A stretch of DNA of 55,870 nt, taken from NCBI RefSeq assembly GCF_030376605.1, contig NZ_JARRAE010000018.1, positions 1 to 55,870 of the forward strand. Reading direction: 5' to 3'. The notes beneath the pieces were generated by a model that saw only the letters and a program-made list of their open reading frames with translations, made no database searches and was not told where the DNA came from. The number at the start of each line of letters is the position of its first letter. Within the stretch, counting starts at the first letter, position 1. This DNA is from Pseudochrobactrum sp. sp1633 (GTDB lineage: Bacteria > Pseudomonadota > Alphaproteobacteria > Rhizobiales > Rhizobiaceae). The position numbers were made by a program, and so were the translations under genes. Shown here piece after piece: positions 1 through 9,025 of this stretch.

Positions 1-47
1 CGATTTAAATTGCATAATCTATCTTATGGAACTTTTATTATTGCTTA

Positions 48-893
48 TTACAAAGCCTGAAATGCGCTTGTCAGACGGCGCAAGACAGAAGTCACGCGCT
101 CACCTGTAACATTGGAAATAATCACCACATCACGGTTCGGCAAAGGCGGCAGGTTGATTTTATCGCTGATCTCAATCAGATGCGATGGTGCCGCCTTATG
201 TGCCAGCAATGCCACTGCCAATCCGGCCTCCGCAGCCGCAGCTACAGATATAGCACCGGTTCCGACAAAAGCTTCGCGCCATGATATTCCTGCTGCTTCC
301 AGCGCTTTGAGCGCCATAGCACGCAGGTTACAAGGCTCAGGCTGGATTGCGAGCGGTAACGGGGTTCCTTTCGGCATGGTGAAATCCGGTGCTGCAAACC
401 AGCCAAAACTTTCAGTCATTAAAACTTCACTATCACGCCGGCTTTCATCATGACGCAAAACAACCACAGCATCCAGATCACCGGCATCATACAAATCCAG
501 CAAAGCTCTGGTGCCGGCCGTGCGTAGATGAAGCGCCACACCGGTTTCGCGTTCATTTACAAAATGCAGTAATCTTGGCAGGTTCGGGCCAACTAGATGA
601 TGCGTTATGCCGATGGAAAGGCGGGCAGGTGTTTCAGCAAAAATTTCTGCTGCACGGCGTCCTGCTGCCACAAATGCTCTGGCAGGCTCCAGAAAATGCG
701 CCCCGGCAGCGGTAAGGCGAACATGCCTTGGCGTGCGTTCTAACAAACGCTGGCCTAATGCTTCTTCTAACCGGCGCAGACGCAGCGAGATAGCAGCCTG
801 CGTTGTGTTAAGCGCACCGGCAGCCCGTGTGAAAGACTGCAACTCGGCAACGAGGAGAAAGGCTTCAACCGCCTCAGGAACAAGCAACTGCAT
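48..893 (-). CDS. LysR-family transcriptional regulator
   Basis: DNA-binding regulator of about 281 residues, a little shorter than the usual 290-310. The N-terminal winged helix-turn-helix (about residues 1-60) has the typical LysR pattern: AFLLVAELQSFTRAAGALN, then a recognition helix with TQAAISLRLRRLEEALG and the LLERT segment. The rest matches a periplasmic-binding-like effector domain. The ATG at 893 is preferred, with a TTG two codons upstream as alternative; neither has a good ribosome binding site. It is transcribed divergently from an MFS transporter 100 bp away, so by LysR convention it probably controls that transporter. The effector cannot be read from the sequence. Confidence 0.9.
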   Translation of the reverse strand: MQLLVPEAVEAFLLVAELQSFTRAAGALNTTQAAISLRLRRLEEALGQRLLERTPRHVRLTAAGAHFLEPARAFVAAGRRAAEIFAETPARLSIGITHHLVGPNLPRLLHFVNERETGVALHLRTAGTRALLDLYDAGDLDAVVVLRHDESRRDSEVLMTESFGWFAAPDFTMPKGTPLPLAIQPEPCNLRAMALKALEAAGISWREAFVGTGAISVAAAAEAGLAVALLAHKAAPSHLIEISDKINLPPLPNRDVVIISNVTGERVTSVLRRLTSAFQAL

Positions 894-993
894 AACCAAT
901 CATAAAAAATTGTTATCATTGAAATATAGAAACACATCTTTCTGATTATGTTACTCCAAGGCTAACTGAGAGCACAACAGGAAATGTTTTCTT
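894..993. promoter_or_regulatory. Divergent LysR/MFS promoter region
   Basis: A 100-bp AT-rich spacer between the divergent LysR and MFS genes. An imperfect inverted repeat (ATAACCAAT near 892-900 against ATTGTTAT near 912-919) spans the LysR start and could be the LysR binding site, but one arm has a gap. AGGAAA about 10 bases before the ATG at 994 is the likely ribosome binding site of the transporter gene. Confidence 0.4.
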
Positions 994-2238
994 ATGTCTC
1001 AGTCCGATACACAAATCGATTCCCGCGCTTTATCTGCCACGCCCTATATATGGAATATCCTTGCAATTGCAGTCGGCACCCAGGCCGCAGGCTCTATTGT
1101 TTCGCAGGGCGTTTATATTCTTGTTCCGTTTTGGCGCGAGGCCTTTGGTATTACGCTTGCTTCTGCATCACTTGCTGTAACGGTGATGAACGGCGTACAA
1201 ATTGCAACAATGTATAGTTTTGGCCGCGCGATCGACACCTATGGCGAGCGCAAAGTCGTCAGCCTTGCCATGCTTGGTATGGCTCTGGCCATGACAGCTG
1301 CCGCCGCCTTTGCCGAAAACCTGATAGTCCTGTTGATTTGCATGGCTTTTCTGGGCGGCACCTATGCAGCAGTCCAACCAGGCGGAACGCGGGCGATTAT
1401 GCGTTGGTTTCCGCCAAACCGCCGCGGAATTGCAACAGGCTTCCGACAGGCTGCTGTTCCTTTCGGCACCATGATTGCCGCAGCTGTGCTGCCCTATTTC
1501 GCTGTGCGCTATGGCTGGCATATGGCCGCGTGGATTGGTGCCGGTGTTTCCTTATTCGGCGCCCTGCTCTTTTGGGGATTATATCGGGAAGGCAATATGG
1601 TTACCGCGAAAGCCGCTGCCCCTCTCCCGCTCAAAACCCTTATTCAAACCGTGGGGAAAGAAGCTAATTTCTGGCCGGTGCTGCGGCTCGGCATTGCCAT
1701 GTCTGCTTTTCAGTTTACATTTACCGCACATGTTATCAGCTATTTAGTCGATCATTTTGGACTTAGTATTGTTGTTGCAGCTTCTCTTTTCGCCGCAACG
1801 CAGTTTGCGGGCATACCCGGCCGCGTATTGCTGCCCTGGCTGAGTGACCACTATCGCCCTTCGCGTCGCGCGCACTCTCTGGCTGTAATTTCCCTGATGG
1901 CCGCAGGCACTGCCGTGATATTGGCACTCTTGCCAACCAATGTGCCATTGCCGGTTGTGCTGGGTGTTCTCGTTGTGCTGGGGCTTTTCGGAATCGGATG
2001 GTTTCCGCTCTACTTGTTAGAAATAGCAGAGGCTGCACCTAAAAGCTCAATTGTGTCCACGGTAGCGTTTGCCTCAACGATCTGTCTCGCTGTTATGGCG
2101 CTTGGCCCTTATATATTCGGGCTGATCGCAGATAACTTTGGCTATGAATTTGCCTGGGCTGCTTTAATATTGCCGGTGCTGATTACAGGCTGTCAGCTTT
2201 TACCGCGGCGCGCTTCTCTGAACAGCGACAGCATTTAA
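994..2238 (+). CDS. MFS transporter
   Basis: Integral membrane protein of 414 residues with about 12 hydrophobic segments, the usual length for the major facilitator superfamily. The loop between helices 2 and 3 carries a degenerate MFS signature (GRAIDTYGERKV), and a charged RWFPPNRRGIATG loop follows helix 4, as in many organic anion or drug permeases. The substrate cannot be assigned. It is a single-gene transcript facing the LysR gene and ends at a strong hairpin terminator. The divergent LysR is the likely regulator. It could be an uptake carrier or an efflux pump. Confidence 0.88.
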   Translation: MSQSDTQIDSRALSATPYIWNILAIAVGTQAAGSIVSQGVYILVPFWREAFGITLASASLAVTVMNGVQIATMYSFGRAIDTYGERKVVSLAMLGMALAMTAAAAFAENLIVLLICMAFLGGTYAAVQPGGTRAIMRWFPPNRRGIATGFRQAAVPFGTMIAAAVLPYFAVRYGWHMAAWIGAGVSLFGALLFWGLYREGNMVTAKAAAPLPLKTLIQTVGKEANFWPVLRLGIAMSAFQFTFTAHVISYLVDHFGLSIVVAASLFAATQFAGIPGRVLLPWLSDHYRPSRRAHSLAVISLMAAGTAVILALLPTNVPLPVVLGVLVVLGLFGIGWFPLYLLEIAEAAPKSSIVSTVAFASTICLAVMALGPYIFGLIADNFGYEFAWAALILPVLITGCQLLPRRASLNSDSI

Positions 2239-2250
2239 AACACTATAAAA

Positions 2251-2283
2251 AATAACGGCCTGTTCCAAGAACAGGCCGTTATT
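2251..2283. terminator. Bidirectional intrinsic terminator
   Basis: A perfect 15-bp stem (AATAACGGCCTGTTC against its complement) with a 3-base loop lies between the convergent MFS and ABC binding-protein genes. The AT-rich outer ends of the stem can provide a U-rich tail on both strands. Confidence 0.85.
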
Positions 2284-2289
2284 GTATGC

Positions 2290-3867
2290 TTATTTTACTG
2301 GTTTGATATTCATCGCCAGCGTGTCTTCATCAGCACGCGGTGTCAGTTCCACCTTGTCCTTTTTCACTGCCCATGCACTCAGCTGAATGGCCAGCGGCAG
2401 ATCCGGACGATCTGTTGCCACCAGATTATTGGCTTTTTCAAGCAAGCTACGGCGCTCATCTGCATCCATTGCGGCGGCCGCATCTTCAATCAGCTTGTCC
2501 ATTTCCGGATTGGCATAACCGCGCACGTTAAACGCGCCCAGCGATTTTGCCGGCTCGTTGGAATGCATCAACGATGACAGCATGTAATTGGCTTCACCCG
2601 TCAGCGTGCCCCAGCTTGCCATATAGAGCGAATATTCACCGCGGGTTTTCGCAGGGTTGAACACGGCTGCCGGAACGCCGTTCACATCGGCAGTAATGCC
2701 GATAGGAGCGAGCATCTGTGCAATTGTAGGTCCCAACTCATTCGGCATACGGTCATTCGAATAGCTCAGCGTAATTTTGAAACCATCCGGATAACCTGCT
2801 TCTGTCAGCAGTTCTTTTGCACGTTTAATGTTAAATTCAGGTGCCTGCAGCGACTTGTCATAGCCGAAAATATTGGACGTTACCAATTGTGTCGGAACGG
2901 CAGCCATGCCTTCCAGAGCAAATTCAACAATGGTTTCACGATCAATCGCGAGATCAAAAGCCTCTCTCACACGCGGATCAAGCAGCGGATTTTTATCCAG
3001 TTTGCTGCCGTCCTTGGCAAAAACCAACGGGCTTTTTTCGCGGAAGTCAAATTCCAGATAGCTGATATAGATGCTTTCGTTTTTGATGACAGTCAGCGAT
3101 GAATCCTGCTCAAGCACAGGCACATCCGAGGCAGGAACCTTGGAAATAACATCAACCTGACCGGCTTTCAGCTGCGCCACACGGGCTGCATCATTCGGAA
3201 TTTCCTTGCGGATAACGCGGTCCCAAGGCTGTGCGCCGCCCCAATAGCCGTCAAAACGCTCCAGAACCAGATCCTGTGTCGGTGCCCATGATACAAATTT
3301 ATAAGGGCCGGTGCCGATTGTGGCTTTACCGGTATTGAAGCCCTCTGCCGCAGTTTCCTGCGTTGAATAAGCGGCCGCTGCCTTATGCGATGTGATGAAC
3401 AGGCGGATAAAGTCATTCGGCAATGTCGGTGCTGGTGCACTTGTTGTTACGCGCACAGTCAGCGGATCTACCACTTCAACGGATTTAACACGGCGCACGA
3501 AAATAGTTGCCGGATTAGGCCCTGTGACATGCGGAATGCGCTCGATTGAGAACTTCACATCTTCCGCAGTGAAGTCTGAACCATCGTGGAATTTCACGCC
3601 TTCACGTAGTTTGAATTCCCATGTGGTATCGTCCAGTGTTTTCCAGCTGACAGCCAGCGACGGCTCAAGCTCAAGATTATTGCCGGAACGGATCAGCGTA
3701 TCGAAAATATGTTTCGTTGCCTCAGCATTGGCCGCCGTTGCCGTGAAATGCGGGTCCATCGAGGCCGGACCGGCCTTAATTGCCATCACCAGATCGGCGG
3801 CAAAAACCTGACCGGCGGTAAAAAGCAATGTTGTGCCAAGCATTAATGCATGCAGTGTTTTTTTCAT
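2290..3867 (-). CDS. Peptide/opine-type ABC transporter substrate-binding protein (SBP family 5)
   Basis: Periplasmic binding protein of 525 residues, the normal size for the DppA/OppA family. It starts at the ATG at 3867 (MKKTLHALMLG), which gives a standard Sec signal peptide ending near QVFAAD; an in-frame upstream start inside the MarR gene would add 15 hydrophilic residues before the signal. Family hallmarks include the SMDPHFT segment, the EPSLAVSW and WEFKLREGVKFHDG blocks, and GTGPYKFV. It lies 19 bp downstream of a MarR gene on the same strand and is probably co-transcribed with it. The matching permeases and ATPase are on the opposite, divergent transcript (5473-9004). The ligand is unknown; peptides or modified amino acids are possible. 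Confidence 0.92.
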   Translation of the reverse strand: MKKTLHALMLGTTLLFTAGQVFAADLVMAIKAGPASMDPHFTATAANAEATKHIFDTLIRSGNNLELEPSLAVSWKTLDDTTWEFKLREGVKFHDGSDFTAEDVKFSIERIPHVTGPNPATIFVRRVKSVEVVDPLTVRVTTSAPAPTLPNDFIRLFITSHKAAAAYSTQETAAEGFNTGKATIGTGPYKFVSWAPTQDLVLERFDGYWGGAQPWDRVIRKEIPNDAARVAQLKAGQVDVISKVPASDVPVLEQDSSLTVIKNESIYISYLEFDFREKSPLVFAKDGSKLDKNPLLDPRVREAFDLAIDRETIVEFALEGMAAVPTQLVTSNIFGYDKSLQAPEFNIKRAKELLTEAGYPDGFKITLSYSNDRMPNELGPTIAQMLAPIGITADVNGVPAAVFNPAKTRGEYSLYMASWGTLTGEANYMLSSLMHSNEPAKSLGAFNVRGYANPEMDKLIEDAAAAMDADERRSLLEKANNLVATDRPDLPLAIQLSAWAVKKDKVELTPRADEDTLAMNIKPVK

Positions 3868-3886
3868 TTGAGTATTCCAGTCCCCA

Positions 3887-4474
3887 TTATTGGTCTTGTT
3901 CGAAGTCTTCATCGCTCTCTGGCAGGTCAGAAGCGATTGTTTCCGGCCATTCGCGGGATGCGATGACCAGTTTGGTCAGTATTTCCGAGAGCATCATGCG
4001 TTCTGCAGGGCTGAGCGTTTCCAGCATCAGGCGTTCACGCTCGAGCATTGGCGTCATCTTGGCTTCGACGATAGCGCGCCCTTCATCGCTGAGGTACAGC
4101 ACAACGCGGCGCAGATCATCGGAATCGCCCTCGCGCAGCACAAGCTTCAGACGGGTCAGCTTTTTGGTGGCGCGGCTCAGTGTATTTTTAGGAAAACCAG
4201 ACCCGCCCACAATTTCTGACAGTGTTGTGCGATCACGCAGAAACAGCGAATACAGCACCACAAATTCCGGCCGCAGCAGATCATGATCCGCGCCGATCAA
4301 TCCATAGATCGGATTGTTATAATGCAGCGCCAGATAGTTGATCCGGAAGGACAACCAGCATGGATTTTCCCATAATTTTGTATGCAGAATATCGCTTTCG
4401 CTGATGCGGCTGTCTGCCGCCTCACTGCGTCCGGCGCGCCCCTCCAAAAGGGCAATTGCAACACGCTCCTCCAT
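3887..4474 (-). CDS. MarR-family transcriptional regulator
   Basis: Winged-helix regulator of about 195 residues, longer than typical MarR proteins (140-150) because of an N-terminal extension of about 40 residues and an acidic tail. The core shows the MarR pattern: a dimerisation helix (LALHYNNPIYGLIG), a recognition region (TTLSEIVGGSGFPKNTLSR), then the wing (REGDSDDLRRVVLYLSDEG) with the characteristic D..R pair. The ATG at 4474 follows an AGGGGAGG ribosome binding site; GTG at 4477 is an alternative. It is followed by the binding-protein gene and is divergent from the creatininase/ABC operon. The palindromes in the intergenic region suggest autoregulation and control of both transcripts. 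Confidence 0.92.
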   Translation of the reverse strand: MEERVAIALLEGRAGRSEAADSRISESDILHTKLWENPCWLSFRINYLALHYNNPIYGLIGADHDLLRPEFVVLYSLFLRDRTTLSEIVGGSGFPKNTLSRATKKLTRLKLVLREGDSDDLRRVVLYLSDEGRAIVEAKMTPMLERERLMLETLSPAERMMLSEILTKLVIASREWPETIASDLPESDEDFEQDQ

Positions 4475-4505
4475 CACCCCTCCCCTGGGACAATTCAGCG
4501 ATTAA

Positions 4506-4519
4506 GTTCCATTTAGAAC
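4506..4519. promoter_or_regulatory. Candidate MarR operator, site 1 (imperfect palindrome)
   Basis: GTTCCATTTAGAAC is an imperfect copy of the perfect palindrome at 4559-4572, with the same GTTCC/GAAC arms. It is 32 bp upstream of the MarR start. Start-to-start distance to site 2 is 53 bp, close to five helical turns, so two dimers would sit on the same DNA face. Confidence 0.6.
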
Positions 4520-4534
4520 AAGATATAGCTTGTT
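4517..4534. promoter_or_regulatory. Overlapping palindrome AACAAG-N6-CTTGTT
   Basis: A perfect 6+6+6 inverted repeat overlapping the right arm of the 4506-4519 site. It may be the true operator, a second half-site arrangement, or part of the MarR promoter. It lies wholly in the non-coding divergent region. Confidence 0.45.
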
Positions 4535-4558
4535 ACATGGATGTCAAACGTAATTTTT

Positions 4559-4572
4559 GTTCCAATTGGAAC
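4559..4572. promoter_or_regulatory. Candidate MarR operator, site 2 (perfect palindrome)
   Basis: GTTCCAATTGGAAC is a perfect 14-bp palindrome in the divergent region between the MarR gene and the creatininase gene, 87 bp before the creatininase start. Its size and symmetry suit a MarR dimer. Confidence 0.6.
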
Positions 4573-4659
4573 TTGTCTACGCAATAATTTCATGGATAAT
4601 GATTTCAGAAACCCATGAGCGCAGACTCGGGAACCACATTGAAATGAGAGGATTTTCAC

Positions 4660-5367
4660 ATGCATATTAACGCCATGCACTGGGCACAGGTTGAAGAGCG
4701 CGTCAAACAGGACGACCGCTGTATTCTTCCGATTGGCAGCGTTGAGCAGCATGCCCGCATCAGCCTTGGCACCGATATGATCCTGGCGGAGAAGGTCGCG
4801 CTGGATGCGGCAGAGCCTCTCGGCGTGCCGGTTTTTCCGGTTCTGCCTTATGGCCTCGCATCAAGTTTTGCGGATTTTCCGGGCACAGTGTCACTCAGCC
4901 TGCGCACCTATATCGGCGTGATTGAAGATATTCTCGACAGTATTTACCACGCCGGTTTTCGCCGTATCCTGATTGTTAACGGGCATGGCGGCAATGCCCC
5001 TGCCGGAACAGTTGTGTCCGAATGGCTGAACCGCAACCGCGATGCCAGTGTCAAAATGCACGACTGGTGGCGCGCGCCTGAAACCATGGGAAAGGTGCTG
5101 GAAATTGATAGCCGCGCCTCCCATGCGTCTTGGATGGAAAATTTCCCGTGGACACGCCTTAAAGGCATTGCCCAGCCTGACCATGCGGTAGATCGTGTGG
5201 ATTTTGGTGCGATGGCGCGCGTTGATGCCGGACGCAAACGCACAATACTGGAAACATGCGAAGGCAATTATCACGGCCTGTTTGAGCGTCCTGATGCCGA
5301 TATGCTGGCGATCTGGGATGTTGCCGTGCGCGAAACGCGCAATGAGCTGGAAAACGGCTGGCACTAA
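4660..5367 (+). CDS. Creatininase-family amidohydrolase
   Basis: Enzyme of 235 residues in the creatininase family (metal-dependent cyclic amide hydrolases and relatives). Visible metal-site motifs are GSVEQHA (Glu29, His31), the TD that follows (Asp39) and NGHGGN (His109), with family-typical spacing. It has no signal peptide, so it is cytoplasmic. It is the first gene of a rightward operon with two permeases and a double ATPase, and is divergent from MarR and the binding protein. This implies it acts on the imported compound or a breakdown product, perhaps opening a lactam or cyclic amide. True creatininase activity is not shown: members of this family also act on formamides and modified peptides. 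Confidence 0.88.
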   Translation: MHINAMHWAQVEERVKQDDRCILPIGSVEQHARISLGTDMILAEKVALDAAEPLGVPVFPVLPYGLASSFADFPGTVSLSLRTYIGVIEDILDSIYHAGFRRILIVNGHGGNAPAGTVVSEWLNRNRDASVKMHDWWRAPETMGKVLEIDSRASHASWMENFPWTRLKGIAQPDHAVDRVDFGAMARVDAGRKRTILETCEGNYHGLFERPDADMLAIWDVAVRETRNELENGWH

Positions 5368-5472
5368 ATAGTGCGGCAGCTTCAGAGGGGCGGGAAGCTA
5401 CCTGATTATAACAAGAAATGAAGCAGATGCCGCAGAGTGATCTGCCGCATACTGCTTGAGGGGAACAAGCTG

Positions 5473-6447
5473 ATGATTGCATTTATTGTCAGGCGTTTAT
5501 GGCAGGCAGCACTGGTTATGCTTGTCATGTCGCTGTTGGTTTTTATGGGGGTCTTTGTCATCGGCAATCCTGTCGATGTGCTAATCTCGCCGGATGCGAC
5601 ACAGGAAATCCGTGACAGGGTTATCGCCCAATATGGTCTCGATCTGCCGGTGTGGCAGCAATATCTGCATTTCATGAGCAATCTGCTGCACGGTGATCTC
5701 GGGCGTTCATTCGTCTATAATATGCCGGTATCAGAGCTGATCGCATCGCGCTTGCCTGCAACGGCAGAGCTGGCGCTGACAGCTGTTTTCATGGCCAGTC
5801 TCATCGGTATTCCGCTCGGTATTTATGCCGGTTATAAGCCTGACAGCTGGGGCTCAAAAGCCATTATGGCACTGTCTATTCTCGGCTTTTCTGTGCCAAC
5901 CTTCTGGATTGGTCTGATGCTGATTATGGTTTTTGCTGTGCAACTCGGCATTATGCCCGCAGGCGGGCGCGGCGCAACCGTTTCCGTTTTCGGTGTGCCT
6001 TTAAGCTTCCTCACGCTCGATGGTCTGCATCATCTTGCTTTGCCTGCCATTAATCTGTCGCTGTTCAAACTGTCGCTGATGATCCGCCTTGCCGCTTCCG
6101 GCACGCGTGAAATCATGCTCACAGATACGATCAAATTTGCCCGTGCAGCCGGTATTCAGGAGCGCACAATTCTGCGCCGCCATGTGCTGCGGCTGATCTC
6201 CATTCCGCTTGTTACTGTGTTTGGTCTTGAGCTTGGTTCCACGGTTGCTTTCGCCGTTGTGACTGAGACAATTTACTCGTGGCCTGGTCTTGGCAAGCTG
6301 ATCATTGACAGTATCACATCTCTCGACCGGCCGGTGATGGTTGCCTATCTCATGCTTGTGTCGCTGCTTTTCATCACGATTAATCTGATTGTGGATCTGT
6401 CCTATGCCCTGCTTGATCCGCGCATGCGTCAGGGAGGTGGCAAATAA
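5473..6447 (+). CDS. ABC transporter permease, DppB type
   Basis: Inner-membrane permease of 324 residues with six predicted membrane segments. The DppB/OppB layout is clear: N-terminal helix, periplasmic loop with the QYGLDLPVWQQY block and the GDLGRSF motif, and the cytoplasmic EAA-like loop (FARAAGIQERTILRRHVLR). The start at 5473 is chosen because GAGGGGAA lies just upstream and MIAFIVRRL is the conserved N terminus; an earlier ATG at 5437 adds 12 unconserved residues. It ends in a TAATG overlap with the next permease, so translation is probably coupled. The spacer of about 105 bp after the creatininase gene has no clear terminator. Confidence 0.93.
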   Translation: MIAFIVRRLWQAALVMLVMSLLVFMGVFVIGNPVDVLISPDATQEIRDRVIAQYGLDLPVWQQYLHFMSNLLHGDLGRSFVYNMPVSELIASRLPATAELALTAVFMASLIGIPLGIYAGYKPDSWGSKAIMALSILGFSVPTFWIGLMLIMVFAVQLGIMPAGGRGATVSVFGVPLSFLTLDGLHHLALPAINLSLFKLSLMIRLAASGTREIMLTDTIKFARAAGIQERTILRRHVLRLISIPLVTVFGLELGSTVAFAVVTETIYSWPGLGKLIIDSITSLDRPVMVAYLMLVSLLFITINLIVDLSYALLDPRMRQGGGK

Positions 6448-7328
6448 TGGCATTGCTCAACAACAGATCATTACAATTCTGGTCAGAATTTAAGCGTCAT
6501 CCGGTACCGGTTATCGCTGCTTTGGTGGTGCTCACCATTATTTTTCTGGCGGTGTTTGCGCCGTTGATTGCACCACAAGATCCTTATGATCTTTCAAGTC
6601 TGGTCTTGCGGGACGGACGCCGTGCCCCCGGCTATATTGGCCAAGGCGGCTATATCCATATTCTGGGTACTGACGGTCAGGGACGCGATCTTTTCTCGGC
6701 CATTCTTTACGGTTTGCGCATCTCGCTGGAGATGGGTTTACTTGCAGGTACCATCGCTTTTGCCATCGGCGCATTAGTCGGCTCAACGGCTGCCTATGTC
6801 GGCGGACGGTTCGAAGCTTTCATCATGCGCGTCATCGACCTCCAGCTTTCCTTTCCGGCAATTTTGCTGGCCTTTGTGGTGGCTGCCTTGCTCGGACAAG
6901 GCAAAAGCCAGCTGATTATTGCTCTGGTCTTTTCGCAATATGCTTATTTTGTCCGCACAGCACATGGTGCAGCAGCGGCGGAGCGCAATAAAGACTATGT
7001 GGAAGCAGCACTCTCTGTGCCGATGAGCGGCTGGTTCATTGTTACCCGCCATATTCTGCCCAATGCCATGCCGCCGCTGATTGTTGTGGCAACGGTTCAG
7101 GTCGCCTCGGCGATTTCACTGGAAGCAACACTGTCCTTCTTAGGCGTTGGCCTGCCGCCGACAGAGCCTTCCCTTGGTATGCTCATTTCCAATGGCTTCC
7201 AATATTTGCTGTCCGGCCGCTACTGGATTGCGATTTATCCGGGCGTTGCTCTGATCATTCTCATCATGGCGATCAATCTTGTTGGCGATCAAATCCGCGA
7301 CCAGCTCAATCCGAGGTTGAACAAATGA
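6447..7328 (+). CDS. ABC transporter permease, DppC type
   Basis: Second permease of the heterodimer, 293 residues. It shows the DppC/OppC pattern: first membrane helix followed by APLIAPQDPYD, the LGTDGQGRDLFS motif, five further helices, an EAA-like loop (AALSVPMSGWFIVTRHILPN) and LEATLSFLGVGLPP. The start codon overlaps the stop of the preceding permease by one base (TAATG), and the stop overlaps the next start (ATGA). Substrate specificity resides in the binding protein encoded at 2290-3867. Confidence 0.94.
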   Translation: MALLNNRSLQFWSEFKRHPVPVIAALVVLTIIFLAVFAPLIAPQDPYDLSSLVLRDGRRAPGYIGQGGYIHILGTDGQGRDLFSAILYGLRISLEMGLLAGTIAFAIGALVGSTAAYVGGRFEAFIMRVIDLQLSFPAILLAFVVAALLGQGKSQLIIALVFSQYAYFVRTAHGAAAAERNKDYVEAALSVPMSGWFIVTRHILPNAMPPLIVVATVQVASAISLEATLSFLGVGLPPTEPSLGMLISNGFQYLLSGRYWIAIYPGVALIILIMAINLVGDQIRDQLNPRLNK

Positions 7329-9004
7329 CAGCGCATCTTCTCGAAGTTACCGATCTGCATACGCATTTTGAAACCCGCGCAGGCACGGTCAAATCTGTCG
7401 ATGGTGTTTCTTTCTATCTCGAGCGCGGGGAAATTCTAGGCCTTGTGGGTGAATCCGGCTCCGGCAAATCCATCACCGGTTTTTCTCTGATCGGGCTGAT
7501 CGACAAGCCGGGACGCATCACGCAAGGATCAATCAAACTGGAAGGCCGTGAGCTTGTCGGCCTGAGTGAAACTGAACTGCGTAAATTGCGCGGACGTGAA
7601 ATCTCGATGGTCTTTCAGGATCCGATGATGACGCTCAATCCGGTGCTGACAGTTCTTGACCAGATGACACTGGCGCTGCGTGCCCATGAAAAGCTTTCAG
7701 ACAGTGCAGCACGCATACGCTGCGTGGAAGCGCTTCGCCGCGTGCGCATTGTTGATCCGGAACATAAGGTTGATTTTTATCCGCACCAGTTTTCCGGCGG
7801 TATGCGCCAGCGCGTAGCCATTGCAATTGCACTGCTGCATAATCCGAAAGTGGTGATTGCGGACGAACCGACCACGGCGCTCGATGTTTCGGTGCAGGCA
7901 GAAATTCTCACCGAGGTGAAAGCGCTTGTGGCCGAGCTTGGCATTTCAATGATCTGGATCAGCCATGATCTGGCAACCGTTGCCTCGATTTCTAAGCGCA
8001 TTGCGGTGATGAAGTCAGGCAAAATCATTGAAACAGGTTTGGCATCCGACGTCTTAAAAGCACCGAGCCATCCTTATACACAAGGACTGCTGGATGCCCT
8101 GCCCTCGCGCTCAAAACCGGGTCAGATGCTGGGTAAAACGGCAGAGGATGAAACTGTTCTGCTCACCGACACAGCACCGGCTGCTGAAGCGGTGCCGGAC
8201 TTTGTAACCGTTCGCAATGCTGTGAAACGCTTTGAATGGAAAAGCGACTTCTGGGGCAGACTTGGCCAGAAAATTGGCCTCGTAAAGCCGACGAAACCGG
8301 TTATTGCGGTTAATCATGTAGATCTGACCATTGCTAGAGGCGAAGCCTTGGGACTGGTCGGAGAATCCGGCTCCGGCAAATCCACGCTCGGCCGTATGGT
8401 CTGCGGTATTTATCAACCGACCGAAGGCGAAGTCCGGTTATCCGGCCAGCCGGTGATGTCTGACAAGGTTCACGGCCGCAAACTGACAACCAAAATCCAG
8501 ATGATCTTTCAGGATCCGTTTGCCTCGCTTGATCCGCGCCGCACCATCGGCCAGTCGATTGCAGAAGGGCCGATTGCCCACGGTCTGACCACCAAAGGGG
8601 AAGCCCGTGCCTATGTGGCACACTGGTTGAGAGCGGTGAGCCTTGATCCGGCTTTTGCTGATCGTTATCCGCATCAGTTCTCCGGCGGGCAGCGTCAGCG
8701 TATTGCCATTGCCCGCGCATTGGCAATGAAACCGGAGGTGATTGTCTGCGATGAGCCGGTTGCGTCTCTTGATGTTTCCATTCAGGCGCAAATTCTCAAC
8801 TTGCTGTTGCGGTTGCGCAAAGAGCTGAACCTGACGCTTCTGTTCATCAGCCATGATCTGTCGGTCGTGCGCCATCTCTGTGACCGCATTATCGTGATGC
8901 ATCACGGTAAGATTGTTGAAGAAGGTATAGCAGAGGCGATTTTTGAAACACCGCAGCAGCCCTATACAAAAATGCTGCTGAATGCCATTCCGAAGCTGGC
9001 ATAG
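7325..9004 (+). CDS. ABC transporter double ATP-binding protein (DppD-DppF fusion)
   Basis: Cytoplasmic ATPase of 559 residues with two complete nucleotide-binding domains in one chain, replacing separate DppD and DppF. The first domain has Walker A GESGSGKS, signature FSGGMRQR and Walker [13 protein letters not shown]. The second has GESGSGKST, FSGGQRQR and VIVCDEPVASLD. Each half ends with the oligopeptide-type C-terminal segment that includes HPYTQGL or QPYTKML. It overlaps the permease gene by four bases (ATGA) and is the last gene of the creatininase operon. Both sites look catalytically intact. Confidence 0.95.
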   Translation: MTAHLLEVTDLHTHFETRAGTVKSVDGVSFYLERGEILGLVGESGSGKSITGFSLIGLIDKPGRITQGSIKLEGRELVGLSETELRKLRGREISMVFQDPMMTLNPVLTVLDQMTLALRAHEKLSDSAARIRCVEALRRVRIVDPEHKVDFYPHQFSGGMRQRVAIAIALLHNPKVVIADEPTTALDVSVQAEILTEVKALVAELGISMIWISHDLATVASISKRIAVMKSGKIIETGLASDVLKAPSHPYTQGLLDALPSRSKPGQMLGKTAEDETVLLTDTAPAAEAVPDFVTVRNAVKRFEWKSDFWGRLGQKIGLVKPTKPVIAVNHVDLTIARGEALGLVGESGSGKSTLGRMVCGIYQPTEGEVRLSGQPVMSDKVHGRKLTTKIQMIFQDPFASLDPRRTIGQSIAEGPIAHGLTTKGEARAYVAHWLRAVSLDPAFADRYPHQFSGGQRQRIAIARALAMKPEVIVCDEPVASLDVSIQAQILNLLLRLRKELNLTLLFISHDLSVVRHLCDRIIVMHHGKIVEEGIAEAIFETPQQPYTKMLLNAIPKLA

Positions 9005-9025
9005 AAAGATACTGGGTACAGAATA

